Source: Aureispira sp. CCB-E (lineage in GTDB: Bacteria > Bacteroidota > Bacteroidia > Chitinophagales > Saprospiraceae). From it: a stretch of DNA of 64,000 nucleotides. The notes beneath the pieces are model-generated. The model was not told the DNA's origin, ran no database searches, and saw only the letters and a program-made list of their open reading frames with translations. Of the stretch, positions 27,151 to 37,600 are shown in pieces. The position numbers and the translations under genes were made by a program. The stretch is from NCBI RefSeq assembly GCF_031326345.1, contig NZ_CP133671.1, positions 3,844,001 to 3,908,000 on the forward strand, written 5' to 3'. How positions within the stretch are numbered: position 1 is the stretch's first letter; each line of letters begins with the position of its first letter.

Positions 27151-29283
27151 ATGAGTTTAAAAATAATACAAAATTCCATTGATACGATACCGCATATTGT
27201 GCGCTTCATTTTGCTAGGAATGTTGGCTTTATTTATTAGTTTATTTTTTCCTACGAACTTGAATTTTGATTATGATTTTGAGCAAGGCAAACGTTGGAAA
27301 CACAATGACTTAAAAGCTCCTTTTGATTTTCCAATAAAGAAAACCCCCCAAGAAATAGAATGGGAACGAGCGCGAATTGCCAAGCAAATAGATCCTTATT
27401 ATCGATGGGATAAGGAAGTTATTACAACGCAAAAGCAAGCTTTTGAAAAGGCATTTCATACAGCTTGGGCGCTTTATGAACCCAATGACTCCAGTCAATT
27501 GTTAGATTCTTTGGAGTATGTTCGTTTTGGATTAGAGGTATTGGATAAAATCTATACCAAGCGTTTGATTGAGTTAGAACCTAAGCACAGAGAACAAAAA
27601 GAAAATTTTGTATTTGATTTGTTGGATGGTAATGTAGATTTGGGAGAGTTTTCGGTGCAAGATGTATATACTAACAAAGCTGCTATTCAGTTTTTGGTCG
27701 ATACGCTGTATAGTGTGGAAGATGAATTGACAGAATCCAAATTTTTGTCAGATTTGTTGGAGCAAATTTTAGTTGTTCCTAATATCACATTCGATAGTAT
27801 AGTGACACAAAAATCTTTAGAAGACGCTTTTAATAGTGTTTCTCCTTATCGGGGTATGGTCAAGGCAGGTGACCCTATTGTTACTAGAGATCGATTGATT
27901 GATTCTATTACTTATTCAAAATTAATTTCATACCAAACAAAGTATAACCAAGAGATTAATCAGCATAAAAATAGTTGGTTGATTTACTTGGGGTATCTTG
28001 CCTTGACAATTGCATTAATTGCCATATTTGCCTTGTTTGTACAGTTTTATACACCAGAGGTTTTTTATAATTTTAGGCACTTGTCCTTGATTTTATTAAT
28101 TATTGCTGGCTATGCTTATTTGGCTTACATTGTGCATGATATTTATATATTAGATTTATATGTTATTCCATTTTGTATCATTCCAATTATTATTATTAAC
28201 TTCTTCAATGCCCAACTAGCTTTATTTACACATGTTATTATTATACTACTAATAAGCATGTTGTTGTCGTTGGATTATCATTTTATTTTGATTCAGATCT
28301 TGGTAGGAATGGTAGCTGTTGTTAATAAATTAAAAACAAGACATTTATCTGATTTTTTTGTTTCCTTGTTGTATATAGGAATCGCTTATGCGGCTGGATT
28401 CATTAGCTTAGAGCTAATTCATACAGGAACCATATTCCCAATTGTTTCGGATAATGGAACAGTTATAGAAGAAGGAGTACGTTGGCACATGTTGGGTTGG
28501 GTGTTGTTTAATGTGTTTTTGACGCTGTTATCTTACCCTTTGATTCCTCTTTTTGAAAAACTATTTGGGTTAACTTCGGATATTACATTGGTGGAATTGG
28601 CAGACATGGACAATTATTTGCTAAAAGAACTTTCGATTAGAGCACCTGGGACGTTACAACATTCTTTGCAAGTAGCAAATTTATCGGAAGCAGCTGCAAA
28701 GGTAATTGGAGCCAACTCTTTGTTGGTAAAAGTAGCGGCTTTGTATCACGACATTGGTAAAATGTCGAACCCTCAATATTATATAGAAAATCAAAATGAT
28801 AGTAGTCCGCACAGTAAATTGACAAATTTAGAAAGTGCTCAAATGATTATTAAGCACGTGACAGAAGGGGTCAAACTGGCTAAGAAAAATCGATTGCCAA
28901 CAGTGCTGATTGATTTCATCTTGACTCATCATGGTACAACTAGAGTCGAGTATTTCTATAGAATGGAGCAAAAAGAACAACCTGACAAAGAGATAGACCC
29001 CACTAATTTTACTTATCCTGGTCCCAAGCCACAAACCAAAGAACAAGCTATTATGATGATGGCAGATTCTTTGGAAGCTGCTTCAAAAAGCTTGAAATCA
29101 CCAACAGAAGAGGATATTAATAATTTGGTAGAGAATATTATTAAAGGAAAAATAACAATGGGGCAACTTGAAAATACAAACCTGTCTTTTCAAGAATTAG
29201 AGGAGGTCAAAAAGGTGTTCAAAAAGTTATTAAAAAGTATGAACCACGTTCGTATTGCTTATCCTGACGAAGAAAAAAAATAA
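27151..29283 (+). CDS. 7TM-HD phosphohydrolase (PgpH-type, probable c-di-AMP phosphodiesterase)
   Basis: 710 residues from the ATG at 27151; a TTG at 27130 would add only 7 residues. There is an N-terminal membrane segment (about 10-35), then a large extracytoplasmic domain (about 36-275, 7TMR-HDED type), then roughly seven membrane segments (about 275-475) and a cytoplasmic HD domain. The HD motif HDIGK is at 533-537, with the later HH (DFILTHHG) and MMADSLEAAS (Asp) metal ligands. This is the architecture of PgpH, which hydrolyses c-di-AMP in Gram-positives and cyanobacteria; c-di-AMP use here is inferred. It is monocistronic. Confidence 0.92.
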   Translation: MSLKIIQNSIDTIPHIVRFILLGMLALFISLFFPTNLNFDYDFEQGKRWKHNDLKAPFDFPIKKTPQEIEWERARIAKQIDPYYRWDKEVITTQKQAFEKAFHTAWALYEPNDSSQLLDSLEYVRFGLEVLDKIYTKRLIELEPKHREQKENFVFDLLDGNVDLGEFSVQDVYTNKAAIQFLVDTLYSVEDELTESKFLSDLLEQILVVPNITFDSIVTQKSLEDAFNSVSPYRGMVKAGDPIVTRDRLIDSITYSKLISYQTKYNQEINQHKNSWLIYLGYLALTIALIAIFALFVQFYTPEVFYNFRHLSLILLIIAGYAYLAYIVHDIYILDLYVIPFCIIPIIIINFFNAQLALFTHVIIILLISMLLSLDYHFILIQILVGMVAVVNKLKTRHLSDFFVSLLYIGIAYAAGFISLELIHTGTIFPIVSDNGTVIEEGVRWHMLGWVLFNVFLTLLSYPLIPLFEKLFGLTSDITLVELADMDNYLLKELSIRAPGTLQHSLQVANLSEAAAKVIGANSLLVKVAALYHDIGKMSNPQYYIENQNDSSPHSKLTNLESAQMIIKHVTEGVKLAKKNRLPTVLIDFILTHHGTTRVEYFYRMEQKEQPDKEIDPTNFTYPGPKPQTKEQAIMMMADSLEAASKSLKSPTEEDINNLVENIIKGKITMGQLENTNLSFQELEEVKKVFKKLLKSMNHVRIAYPDEEKK

Positions 29284-29590
29284 TACTCAAAATAGGCTTT
29301 ATTTTGTTCTAAGTAATATGAAATGGAGGGAATAAAATAAATGAAAAAGCATAAACTGAAATTTGGTGGCTAAACATTTTTTTTAGAAAATAGCCTTTGT
29401 GATGAAATAGTTTTTGTAAGAAATTTTATTTGATTGGCGTTTTAATAGTTTGATTATTATTGTTTTATGATTAAAGGGATGTGTTAATTAAAAAAGTTTG
29501 TTGCAAAACTGTTTTTTGCTCTTGTTGGTAGATGCTGGATATTTGTAGGGTAAATAATAATTACCTAAACACAAATTAATACAATCATTT
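29284..29590. other. 307-bp intergenic region
   Basis: No coding frame, hairpin or repeat is recognised. GGATATTTG at about 29537 is one base off the -7 consensus and could be the promoter of the next gene, 45 bp upstream of its start. Confidence 0.35.
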
Positions 29591-30532
29591 ATGACAATCA
29601 ATGCAATTAAGTCTTTGTTGGTTTTAGTAACTATATCTTCCTTATGTTTTGTGAGCTGTAAAGAAACAGAAATTGAACAGCCTGTTGGAAATGATGTGCT
29701 TTTGCCTTATAATAAAGTTAGTGATCTTTTTGATAATCAAGAACCTAAAAAGCAGAAGTTTACCATTACACCCACATCAGCGCAAACGATTACAGGAGAG
29801 GACGGAACAAAAATTACGTTTTCTGCCAATAGTTTTGTCGATGCACAGGGCAATCTTGTTACAGGGCAAATTGATTTCGAGCTCCAAGAAATTTATTCAA
29901 AAGGAGATATGATTTGGTCAGAGCGTATGACGGTAGCTTCTAACGGTCAGTTGCTAGAATCTGGAGGAGAATTTTTTATGAGTGCAACATCTGGAGGGCA
30001 GGAAGTTTTTTTGAATCAAGATTACTTCATGGAGGTTCCAATTAGCAGTGCTACCTCTAATCCTTCAGCTATGGATTTGTTTACGTCTACAGAATCAGAC
30101 TCTACTTGGACACCTGTTGATTCATCTTGGGTAGGAATAGATTCTTTGAACAGCAACTATCAATTTTATTTTGACAGTTTAACTTGGATCAACTGCGATT
30201 ATTTTGTAGGAGGAGCAAATATGACCAATGCATTTAGTGTTGAACCTCGACTTTCAGCAGGTGTAAATTTGACAGATGTAACAGCGTATGTAGTTTTTAA
30301 CAACCTAAACTCAGTAGCTTCCTTGTATTATAATCCTACAACAGGAACATTTGGCACTTCTTTCCAATTACCAATAGGCGAGTCTGTAACTATCGTAATT
30401 GTTGGAATGGATGCTTCTCAAATTTACTTGGGAACTTTAAATACAACAATATCTGCTGTTACTAGCCCAATACAAGTTCCTATGTCACCTGTAACCCAAA
30501 CTCAATTACAAACAACAATCAACAACCTATAG
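29591..30532 (+). CDS. Unrecognised lipoprotein, 313 aa
   Basis: A signal peptide with lipobox VSC (Cys23) is followed by a beta-rich protein. The region ITPTSAQTITGEDGTKITFSANSFVDAQGNLVTGQIDFELQEIYSKGDMI (about residues 58-108) is a pattern I have seen at the start of several large Bacteroidota surface proteins. The rest resembles a carboxypeptidase-regulatory or fibronectin-like sandwich with many Ser/Thr. No enzyme motif is present. It is followed by a strong hairpin terminator, so it is monocistronic. The function is unknown and it is probably exposed at the outer membrane. Confidence 0.6.
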   Translation: MTINAIKSLLVLVTISSLCFVSCKETEIEQPVGNDVLLPYNKVSDLFDNQEPKKQKFTITPTSAQTITGEDGTKITFSANSFVDAQGNLVTGQIDFELQEIYSKGDMIWSERMTVASNGQLLESGGEFFMSATSGGQEVFLNQDYFMEVPISSATSNPSAMDLFTSTESDSTWTPVDSSWVGIDSLNSNYQFYFDSLTWINCDYFVGGANMTNAFSVEPRLSAGVNLTDVTAYVVFNNLNSVASLYYNPTTGTFGTSFQLPIGESVTIVIVGMDASQIYLGTLNTTISAVTSPIQVPMSPVTQTQLQTTINNL

Positions 30533-30587
30533 GCTTAGGTTGTATTGTAAAAATAAATAGGGTGTTTTTATAGTTAAATTAGTAGTG

Positions 30588-30623
30588 AGAGGTTATCGGA
30601 AAACTTTTTCTGATAGCCTCTTT
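30588..30623 (+). terminator. Terminator after the 313-aa lipoprotein gene
   Basis: AGAGGTTATCGGAAA pairs with TTTCTGATAGCCTCT (about 15 bp with two G-T pairs) and ends TTT. It lies 55 bp past the stop. Confidence 0.75.
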
Positions 30624-31084
30624 AACAAAAAACTATGACTTCTTGTCTTATTGGGACAAAAAATCATCTCTATCTATACGCTTTAGATTCTTTTCTTTCT
30701 ATTAGAAATGAAAGAGTTATCCTAAAATGAAAACTAATAGGATTAATTCCTCGCTTCGATTAATGAGGCACTTTGCTTAGTTATTTGTTGTCTTTGAAAA
30801 ACCATTATTATCCAATTTGACATTCAATGGATGCATCTTATTAAGATAGGGTGGAAGCTTAGTTTTTCTATGAAAAATAGAAAGGCAATCTTTTATTTTT
30901 TTTGATAGTCAGCTTGGTATGTTTTTCAAAGAAGTGATGGGAGATAGCAAAATTATAAAATTTAGTTCCCCAAAATACAATTCTTGTTGCTAAAATAGGC
31001 AACTAAGAAAGGGCAATCCTATGGATATTCTAAATAAGTGATGGCGTTGCAAAAATAAAAAATGTAGGAAAATACCTATTGGAT
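30624..31084. other. Intergenic region, about 460 bp
   Basis: No gene is recognised. An AAGCTTAGTTTTTCTATG block at about 30856 resembles the arm of the repeat family around 20043 and 21268, suggesting another degenerate copy. Otherwise nothing is distinct. Confidence 0.35.
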
Positions 31085-31915
31085 ATGTCAAAGAAAAACA
31101 GGAAACAGAAAAAGTCTAAGAACAAGTCTCCGAAAGAATCGGAAGCCATTAGTGGAAATATTCAAATATCTCAAGACAAAGGTAAGGAAACTACTTTTGT
31201 AAGTGTGTTTTTTCGCTCCTCTATTGTAGCTGCTTTTTTTGCATTGGGTTTTTGGTATGTATTGGTTGTTGACTTTTACGATTTGAATGAAGTGCAACGT
31301 ATTGTTGCCAAAATTAACGCTCAAGATACTAGTGTTACGTCTGATGAACGAACGATGGCAATAAATTCACAGACTTATTTTGCTTCAAAAAACTATGAGT
31401 GGTTTCATAGCTATAAGTGGTTATACAATACGCATCTACTTCAAAATTATAAAAACATAATCGAATTAGACACTTTGTGCCAAGAAGATATTCAAGCGAG
31501 TAAAAGTGGTACAAGTTATCAATACTTGCGCTATTGTATCATAGATAAAACGCCTGAAGATGCAATTATATTAATGCCAGATAAGGAAGATTTAGTGTTG
31601 CCAGAGGGAGCACCTGATAATGCGTTGGAGTTTCCAGACTTGAAGAGAAAGGCATGGTGTTATTATTTTGTTTATCCTAGACAGTTGGTATATGATGAAT
31701 ATGAAGGGCTAGATTCACTAGAAGGGCATAAGAATTATTATCAAAATTGTGATTATGAGGAATTGCGTAAAAAAGTTACTCATGTGGCTATTGTTAATGG
31801 GAGAGGATACGAACATTTGAATTATATCCCTCGGCGTAGAGAAGCCCATGTTGTACTTCCAATTAACGATTCCAATGCACAGCAAAAACCTGTTATCCCT
31901 TCAAATACTAGGTAA
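31085..31915 (+). CDS. Unrecognised single-pass membrane protein, 276 aa
   Basis: From the ATG at 31085 (a TTG at 31079 is in frame). A Lys/Arg-rich cytoplasmic tail (residues 1-20, KKNRKQKKSKNKSPKE) precedes one membrane helix (about residues 43-64, FRSSIVAAFFALGFWYVLVV). A roughly 210-residue extracytoplasmic domain follows, rich in Tyr, Asn and Asp and carrying Cys pairs (CQED, CIID, CYYF, CDYEEL). The topology is type II. No family is recognised. It is followed by the GT-C-like gene after 103 bp and a GT2 gene, so it may belong to the same envelope-glycan unit. The function is unknown. Confidence 0.6.
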   Translation: MSKKNRKQKKSKNKSPKESEAISGNIQISQDKGKETTFVSVFFRSSIVAAFFALGFWYVLVVDFYDLNEVQRIVAKINAQDTSVTSDERTMAINSQTYFASKNYEWFHSYKWLYNTHLLQNYKNIIELDTLCQEDIQASKSGTSYQYLRYCIIDKTPEDAIILMPDKEDLVLPEGAPDNALEFPDLKRKAWCYYFVYPRQLVYDEYEGLDSLEGHKNYYQNCDYEELRKKVTHVAIVNGRGYEHLNYIPRRREAHVVLPINDSNAQQKPVIPSNTR

Positions 31916-32018
31916 TTGCCTAGGAAATCACCCGTCTACTAGTGGTGGCTGGACATACTAAAAACAAGAATTTTTGTCGGCAAAACTTCTGTATCCATTT
32001 ATTGTTAAAAGTTAATTT

Positions 32019-33485
32019 ATGTTATTTATAAGTTTGTTAATCACGTTTTTAGTTGGCTTTTTTATACTAACAACAATAGCATCTAATTTTTCATATTTAG
32101 AGCGTTTAGGTGGTGCAAGTTTGGTGGGGTTGGGAGTGCAAGTGATGCTCATGATTTTTCTCGATTTTGTAGGAATTTCTGTCTCACTAACCAACATCTA
32201 TATTGGTAGTAGTATAGCAGTTATTGGATCTGTTGCTTGTCTGGCAATCCAAAAAACACCCATCCAAAAAATACTCTTACCAAGCAATTTGAGCAGTTAT
32301 AAAAAAGGAATATCAATAAATGTTGTTTGGTGTTTTTTAGCAAGTTTAGCGATTTATCTATGGTGGATGGTCACTCAGAAATGTTTATTTTATCCCCCTT
32401 TTGAATTTGATACCGTAGCAGGATATGATTTAATGGCGAAGGTACTCGCTGCCGAAGGCACTTTTGACAATAGTTTGTTTAATTCAGACGGACGTTCTAT
32501 TTTTAATACGGCTCACCGTTTGGTTTATCCTCCTTTTGTTGCAGGTACTTTTGGCTATGCTTACATGACAGGAGCCATTACATCGAAAATCATAACAAGT
32601 GTTATTTTTACCTCATTTTTAGTCATGATGTATGGCTTATTGCGCCAGTTAGAATTGACACATCTTAATAGCATATTTATAGTAATTTTGATTTTACTAA
32701 TCCCTGAGTTTGTTGCTCATTCTTCATTGTCACAAACTAATATGCCGCAAGGGGTGTATACTTCTTTGGGGTTTATTTCATTTTTTATTTGGTTTAGGGA
32801 CAAAAAAAACAAACAGCCTTATTTCATATTGACTCTGTTATTTCTGGCAATTAACTCTTTGATTCGATTGGAAAACGTCTTGTTTAGTTTTTTGATAGGA
32901 TTGCTTTTGCTAGCGCATACTATTCAACAGTTAAATAAAGAAAATGTGGCTCAATTAATTGGCTACGGAGTAATTGTTTTATTTCCCATACTATTCTGGT
33001 TGTTGTATACTCAAGTCAATAATCTATTGCCTCATACGCCCAAAACAGGCTTGGACTTTAGCTTTAACTACGACAAGTTACTTCAATGGTGGGGATATTT
33101 ATGGGGAGGAGATGCCATAAAAAATGGTGTCTTGTTTAACAAAACTTTCTTTGGATTAACGCCCTATTTATACTTTGCTTTTTTAGTAATTAGCTCGTTG
33201 TATTTGTTTTTTAGATATACAATTAAGCAAGAAAAAAATAAACTAAAGTCTGTAGTATTAGATCATTGGATTATGGTTTACATGACATTATTGACGCTAA
33301 TAGTATATTCTATCTTTTTCTACTTTATTGATTATAATTGGGATAGCTTCTACAATGTAATGGTCTATTCTTACAAAAGAGGGTTGTTTGCTGTCATGAT
33401 TTTATTTTCATTCTTTTTAGGAAATAATGTTTTGGTTAGAGGATTTTTTGATAGGGTCAATGCTTTTATCTATCAAGGACGTTAG
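32019..33485 (+). CDS. Polytopic membrane protein, probable GT-C-type glycosyltransferase
   Basis: 488 residues with about 11 predicted membrane segments. The first extracytoplasmic loop contains PPFEFDTVAGYDLMAKVLAAEG, where the acidic residues lie as in lipid-sugar-dependent GT39/ArnT-type enzymes. The C-terminus is again hydrophobic (FAVMILFSFFLGNNVLV). It is followed by a GT2 enzyme of the polyprenyl-phosphate sugar transferase type, which would supply the lipid-linked sugar donor. The GT-C call rests on topology and context and no diagnostic motif is certain. Confidence 0.6.
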   Translation: MLFISLLITFLVGFFILTTIASNFSYLERLGGASLVGLGVQVMLMIFLDFVGISVSLTNIYIGSSIAVIGSVACLAIQKTPIQKILLPSNLSSYKKGISINVVWCFLASLAIYLWWMVTQKCLFYPPFEFDTVAGYDLMAKVLAAEGTFDNSLFNSDGRSIFNTAHRLVYPPFVAGTFGYAYMTGAITSKIITSVIFTSFLVMMYGLLRQLELTHLNSIFIVILILLIPEFVAHSSLSQTNMPQGVYTSLGFISFFIWFRDKKNKQPYFILTLLFLAINSLIRLENVLFSFLIGLLLLAHTIQQLNKENVAQLIGYGVIVLFPILFWLLYTQVNNLLPHTPKTGLDFSFNYDKLLQWWGYLWGGDAIKNGVLFNKTFFGLTPYLYFAFLVISSLYLFFRYTIKQEKNKLKSVVLDHWIMVYMTLLTLIVYSIFFYFIDYNWDSFYNVMVYSYKRGLFAVMILFSFFLGNNVLVRGFFDRVNAFIYQGR

Positions 33486-33532
33486 GTGCGTTTTAGACGT
33501 TTCATTTTATTATTTTAATCTTTTTATGTAAC

Positions 33533-33583
33533 AATAGTTTGTTGAAACTATGTTGTCAAACTAACGACAACCAACGAACTACT
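33533..33583. repeat. MITE-like intergenic element, copy 4 (51-bp minimal copy)
   Basis: It has the same ends as copy 3, AATAGTTTGTTG (33533-33544) and CAACGAACTACT (33572-33583), with only 27 bp between. It sits entirely in the 109-bp gap between the GT-C-like and GT2 genes, ending 11 bp before the GT2 ATG, so it would form a hairpin in the leader. Confidence 0.65.
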
Positions 33584-33594
33584 AATTGAACATA

Positions 33595-34569
33595 ATGAAT
33601 AAGTATACATTAGAGAATAAAGACAATTTGAATATTGCCGTTCTTATTCCCTGTTTGAACGAAGAAAAAACAATAGGAAATGTTATAGAGCAGTTTCAAA
33701 AGGAGCTACCTGCGGCAACGGTTTATGTTTATGATAACAACTCTAGTGATAAAACGTCTGAAGTCGCAATGAGATTTAATGCTATTGTGCGCAAAGAGTA
33801 CAATAAAGGGAAAGGCAATGTTGTTGTTCGGATGTTTGGCGAAATTGAGGCTGATATATATATACTGATAGACGGAGATGATACTTACCCTATTGATAAG
33901 GTAAATTTAATGATAGATGAATTATTGGTTTACAATGTTGATATGGTTGTAGGAGATCGGCTATCCAATCAATCTTATCAGAAAGAAAACAAAAGAAAAT
34001 TTCATGTTTTTGGGAATTACTTAATCAAAAAGCTAATTAATGTGTTTTTTAATACAGATTTGAAAGACATTTTGAGCGGTTATAGGATTTTCTCATATTC
34101 ATTTGTTAAAAACTATTCGTCATTGGCACAAGGTTTTGAGCTTGAAACAGACTTATCTATTTTTGCCCTACACTATGGCGTAGGGATTAGAGAAGTGCCC
34201 ATTGATTATAGAGACAGACCTGAAGATAGCCATTCTAAGTTGAATACATTTCAGGATGGAATAAAGATCATCATGACATTTTTTAATTTATATCGCTTCT
34301 ATAAACCATTATCTTTTTTTTCTATTCTAGCGTTAATTTTATCTTTGATTGGAGTAGGAATAGGGATGTTTCCTATTTATGAATATATCAAATTTAGTTA
34401 TGTCTATAAAGTTCCCACAGCGATATTGGCATTAGGGTTGATTATTATTGCTTTATTGTTACTATGTTGTGGATTAATTCTCGATTCGATTGTACGCATT
34501 GAGAAAAAAAATACTATGCTGAAAATTAGACAAAAAAATGAAGGGATTTCTACAAAATCTAGCAGGTAG
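33595..34569 (+). CDS. GT2 glycosyltransferase, polyprenyl-phosphate sugar transferase-like (DPM1/ArnC type)
   Basis: 324 residues from the ATG at 33595; a TTG at 33586 sits just after the repeat. The GT-A domain has AVLIPCLNEEKTIGNVI at the N-terminus, an IDGDDTYPID (D-x-D metal site) near residue 90, DMVVGDRLS and the acceptor-loop segment DILSGYRIFS. Two C-terminal membrane helices (about 232-254 and 268-292) follow. The architecture fits enzymes that load a sugar on undecaprenyl phosphate. The preceding GT-C-like protein would use that lipid-sugar. The sugar and target are unknown. The repeat element separates the two genes. Confidence 0.85.
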   Translation: MNKYTLENKDNLNIAVLIPCLNEEKTIGNVIEQFQKELPAATVYVYDNNSSDKTSEVAMRFNAIVRKEYNKGKGNVVVRMFGEIEADIYILIDGDDTYPIDKVNLMIDELLVYNVDMVVGDRLSNQSYQKENKRKFHVFGNYLIKKLINVFFNTDLKDILSGYRIFSYSFVKNYSSLAQGFELETDLSIFALHYGVGIREVPIDYRDRPEDSHSKLNTFQDGIKIIMTFFNLYRFYKPLSFFSILALILSLIGVGIGMFPIYEYIKFSYVYKVPTAILALGLIIIALLLLCCGLILDSIVRIEKKNTMLKIRQKNEGISTKSSR

Positions 34570-34607
34570 GTGCTTAACTTTCTTTGGTCTTTATCCTCTC
34601 CCAATAA

Positions 34608-37600
34608 TTACGTCATTTTTTTTCGTTTAAGAAAGAAACCGAATCCACTCAAAAGAAGCAATGCTAAAACTCCATGGATCCAATAATCCTTTAATAAGCT
34701 GTGTTTTTTGACATAAATTGGGCTATTATCACCCAATGTAATAAAACTAGCCCAAAAGAACGGATGTGCCGTTTTATCACCTGCATGATCAATCCAAGCT
34801 AATTTAGCTTGGCGCAACGCTTGATCTTTTGGTAATCCTTCGGCTAAACCTTGGTATAATTTTTCTATCAAAAAAGGACCAGAACCATCGCTCAAGGGCC
34901 ACAATGTCATCACAATGCTAGGTACTCCTGCATACATAAAACCACGCCCAATACTCATAACTCCTTCGCCTCGTTCATATTTGCCATATCCTGTTTCACA
35001 GGCACTAAGCACCACTAAATTGGCTTGCAAGTCGAGTAAATTAATCTCATAGGCATACAGTAAATCGTCTACTAAGCTATCCTTAGAGCCTTTTGTCAAA
35101 GCCATGCAAGAGTATTCTGGATTTCGTTTGTCTACAATCCCGTGCATAGCCATATGAATAATTGAAAATTCGTTGCTTTGAGCCAAGTGTTTAAAATTGG
35201 TTTCGTTAGCATCTTGGTCAACCAAGAATTTTCCGTGAAAGTGTTCTTCAAGCGCTTTGACTTCTTTTTTAGTTCCAGGAATAGGGTCTAAGCTACTTCT
35301 TAAATCGCCAGCACGAGTATCCCGAGCTTTTATGGTTGCTAGTTCTTGAGACGTCAAATCATAAGAAGCCGCCATCGCCAAAACTTTCCCATTGTTGGAC
35401 AATTCAGGGTGGTAATACAACATCAAAGAAGTAGAGTATTGGTAATTGATTGTATAATCATTGATTAAATAATCTAGGGATTTAAAACTTGTTGTTTCTT
35501 GCTGATTGGGAAGTGTCTGTAGAAAAACTTCAAAGGGTAAATTAGCAAACTTGCCACTTGGGACAACAATAAGTTGTTGTTTGTTGGGAATCAAGACGGG
35601 AGCCAAATATTGTTGGTAAATAGAATGCGAATGACGACTAAATTTTTCTACTAAGCCATCATAATCGCTACTAATTTTGCCAATGTTTTTTAGCGAACGA
35701 TAAAGAGCATTGGTTGTACGATTAAAGTTAGCTTCTTTAGGGATGCGTTTGATAAGAAAGTCTTCTTTTTGAATAGAAAATAGATAAATGCTACTATCAC
35801 CAACAAAGTATTCAACTAACAAAGTACTATCGTTAATATAATCTTGAACCTGTTGAACGGTTGCAATTTGTGGCGCATATTTGAGTGCATAATACTTGGG
35901 ATATTTTTGTTCAAACAAACGCTGAAGTGCTTCTATTTCTTGTCGAATTTGTAATATTTTAGGTCTAGAATGATTAATAATGGACGTATCTTTAGAGCTT
36001 TCAGCCTCAAAAAGCTGCTTTTCATAGGCTACTAAATTCTGAGCTAAAGTTGTTTCTTTTTCAATTAGGCTATCGGGAAGGTTGCCAAATTTTTTGGCCG
36101 TATTATTTTTTAGCGCACTCAAAAGTAAGACGCTTTTGCTTTGTTCAGAATAAAGAAAAGCTGTTGGATTATCCTTGGATTGAATGGCTAATTCAATGGC
36201 TAGTTCATAAGTAGGAATGGTTACTTGTGTGATAAATAACTTAGAATCTTCGCCATTAAAACTATTTTGCAGCTGATTAATAATAACAATAGCATGTTGA
36301 ACAGTTTGATAGGCCCAATCTATTTTTCCTATTTGTTTGAATACTTTAGATTTTAATAAAACCAACTCCCACAATTCTCGCAAAAATGGTGTCTTCTCAG
36401 GATTGGGCAAGGCGTCAATCGCATCAATAGGGTAGTCGGAAATTAGATGTTGAATGGCTATTTGGCAGGCTTCTAGGCTCTTAGCCCAATGCGCCTGAGC
36501 ATAATAATGATCCGCGATGGCATGGTGAATTTTGTATAAGTCATAGGGAATATCGGAGGGAACTTGATGCGCTTGCTCCAAGGCTTTATCAAATGCAAGT
36601 TTTGCCTTTTCAAATGCTCCTTTTTGAGTATAAATTCTTCCCAACCAAAGATTGGTCGTATAGTTATGATAAGGTGCACCATTGGGATGCGCAGGAAATG
36701 GATGGTTGTGCAAATGCTGATTGAACTCTAAATAGTACATAGCAGAATCTGGACGATTTAATTTGTAGTTGACTCTAGCAATGGCATGATTAGTATGTAT
36801 CAGACTTTGAATTTTATTGCCAGTATCATCTCCTCTTTTTTGAAAACTTTTTAATGTTTTTTTATGTGATTTTTGATAGAACTGCAAGGCTAATCGCAAA
36901 TAGTTTTTTTGCTCTTCAATCCAACCTAAATCATGAGGTAAACGCCCTTCTAAAACATCATTTTTTGTCGTTTGAGTGAGTATTTCTAAGTTCTTAAAAT
37001 AAAGAGCAGCATTTTCAAAATCATTTTTTTGCAAATAAAGCATTCCCATACCTTGGTACAAAGCTAACTCCACCTGAGGAGTGAGGGGAGCAGATTCTGT
37101 TTTTTTATAAAATTTGGCAGCTTGTTCCAAATCACCTACCTGTCGATAATATGTTGCTAAAAGGTAATACGTTTGGCTGACTAAATAGGCTTTGTCGTCT
37201 GGAAGTTGATATTGTTCTAGAACGTTTAAAGCTTGTTGCAGTTGTTGTTGCATCGTCTTGTAGTCTTGAATGGAGTAATACCCTTGGCTAAGCATAATGC
37301 TACTATAAATGTAATCTGCCCAACGTTTTTCTTGCTTTAGCAATTCTTTTTCTGCTTCAACATAAGCCCTAGCAGCATTCGATTTGTTAACAATTTCATC
37401 GAGTATGTACGAATGTATTTCTCTACGAGTAGGATGTTCTATAGGCAACCTACGAGCATCTATGGCCGTTTTTATAAGAGCATTAAAGGTGGCTTCCCAG
37501 CCCTTCTTTCTATCCTTAAAGGTGTATTTGAGCTCTCTGGCAATAATAAAATCCGCAGCAAGAATGTCTTCAGGTTTGTTGTGAAATTGTAGGATTTCTT

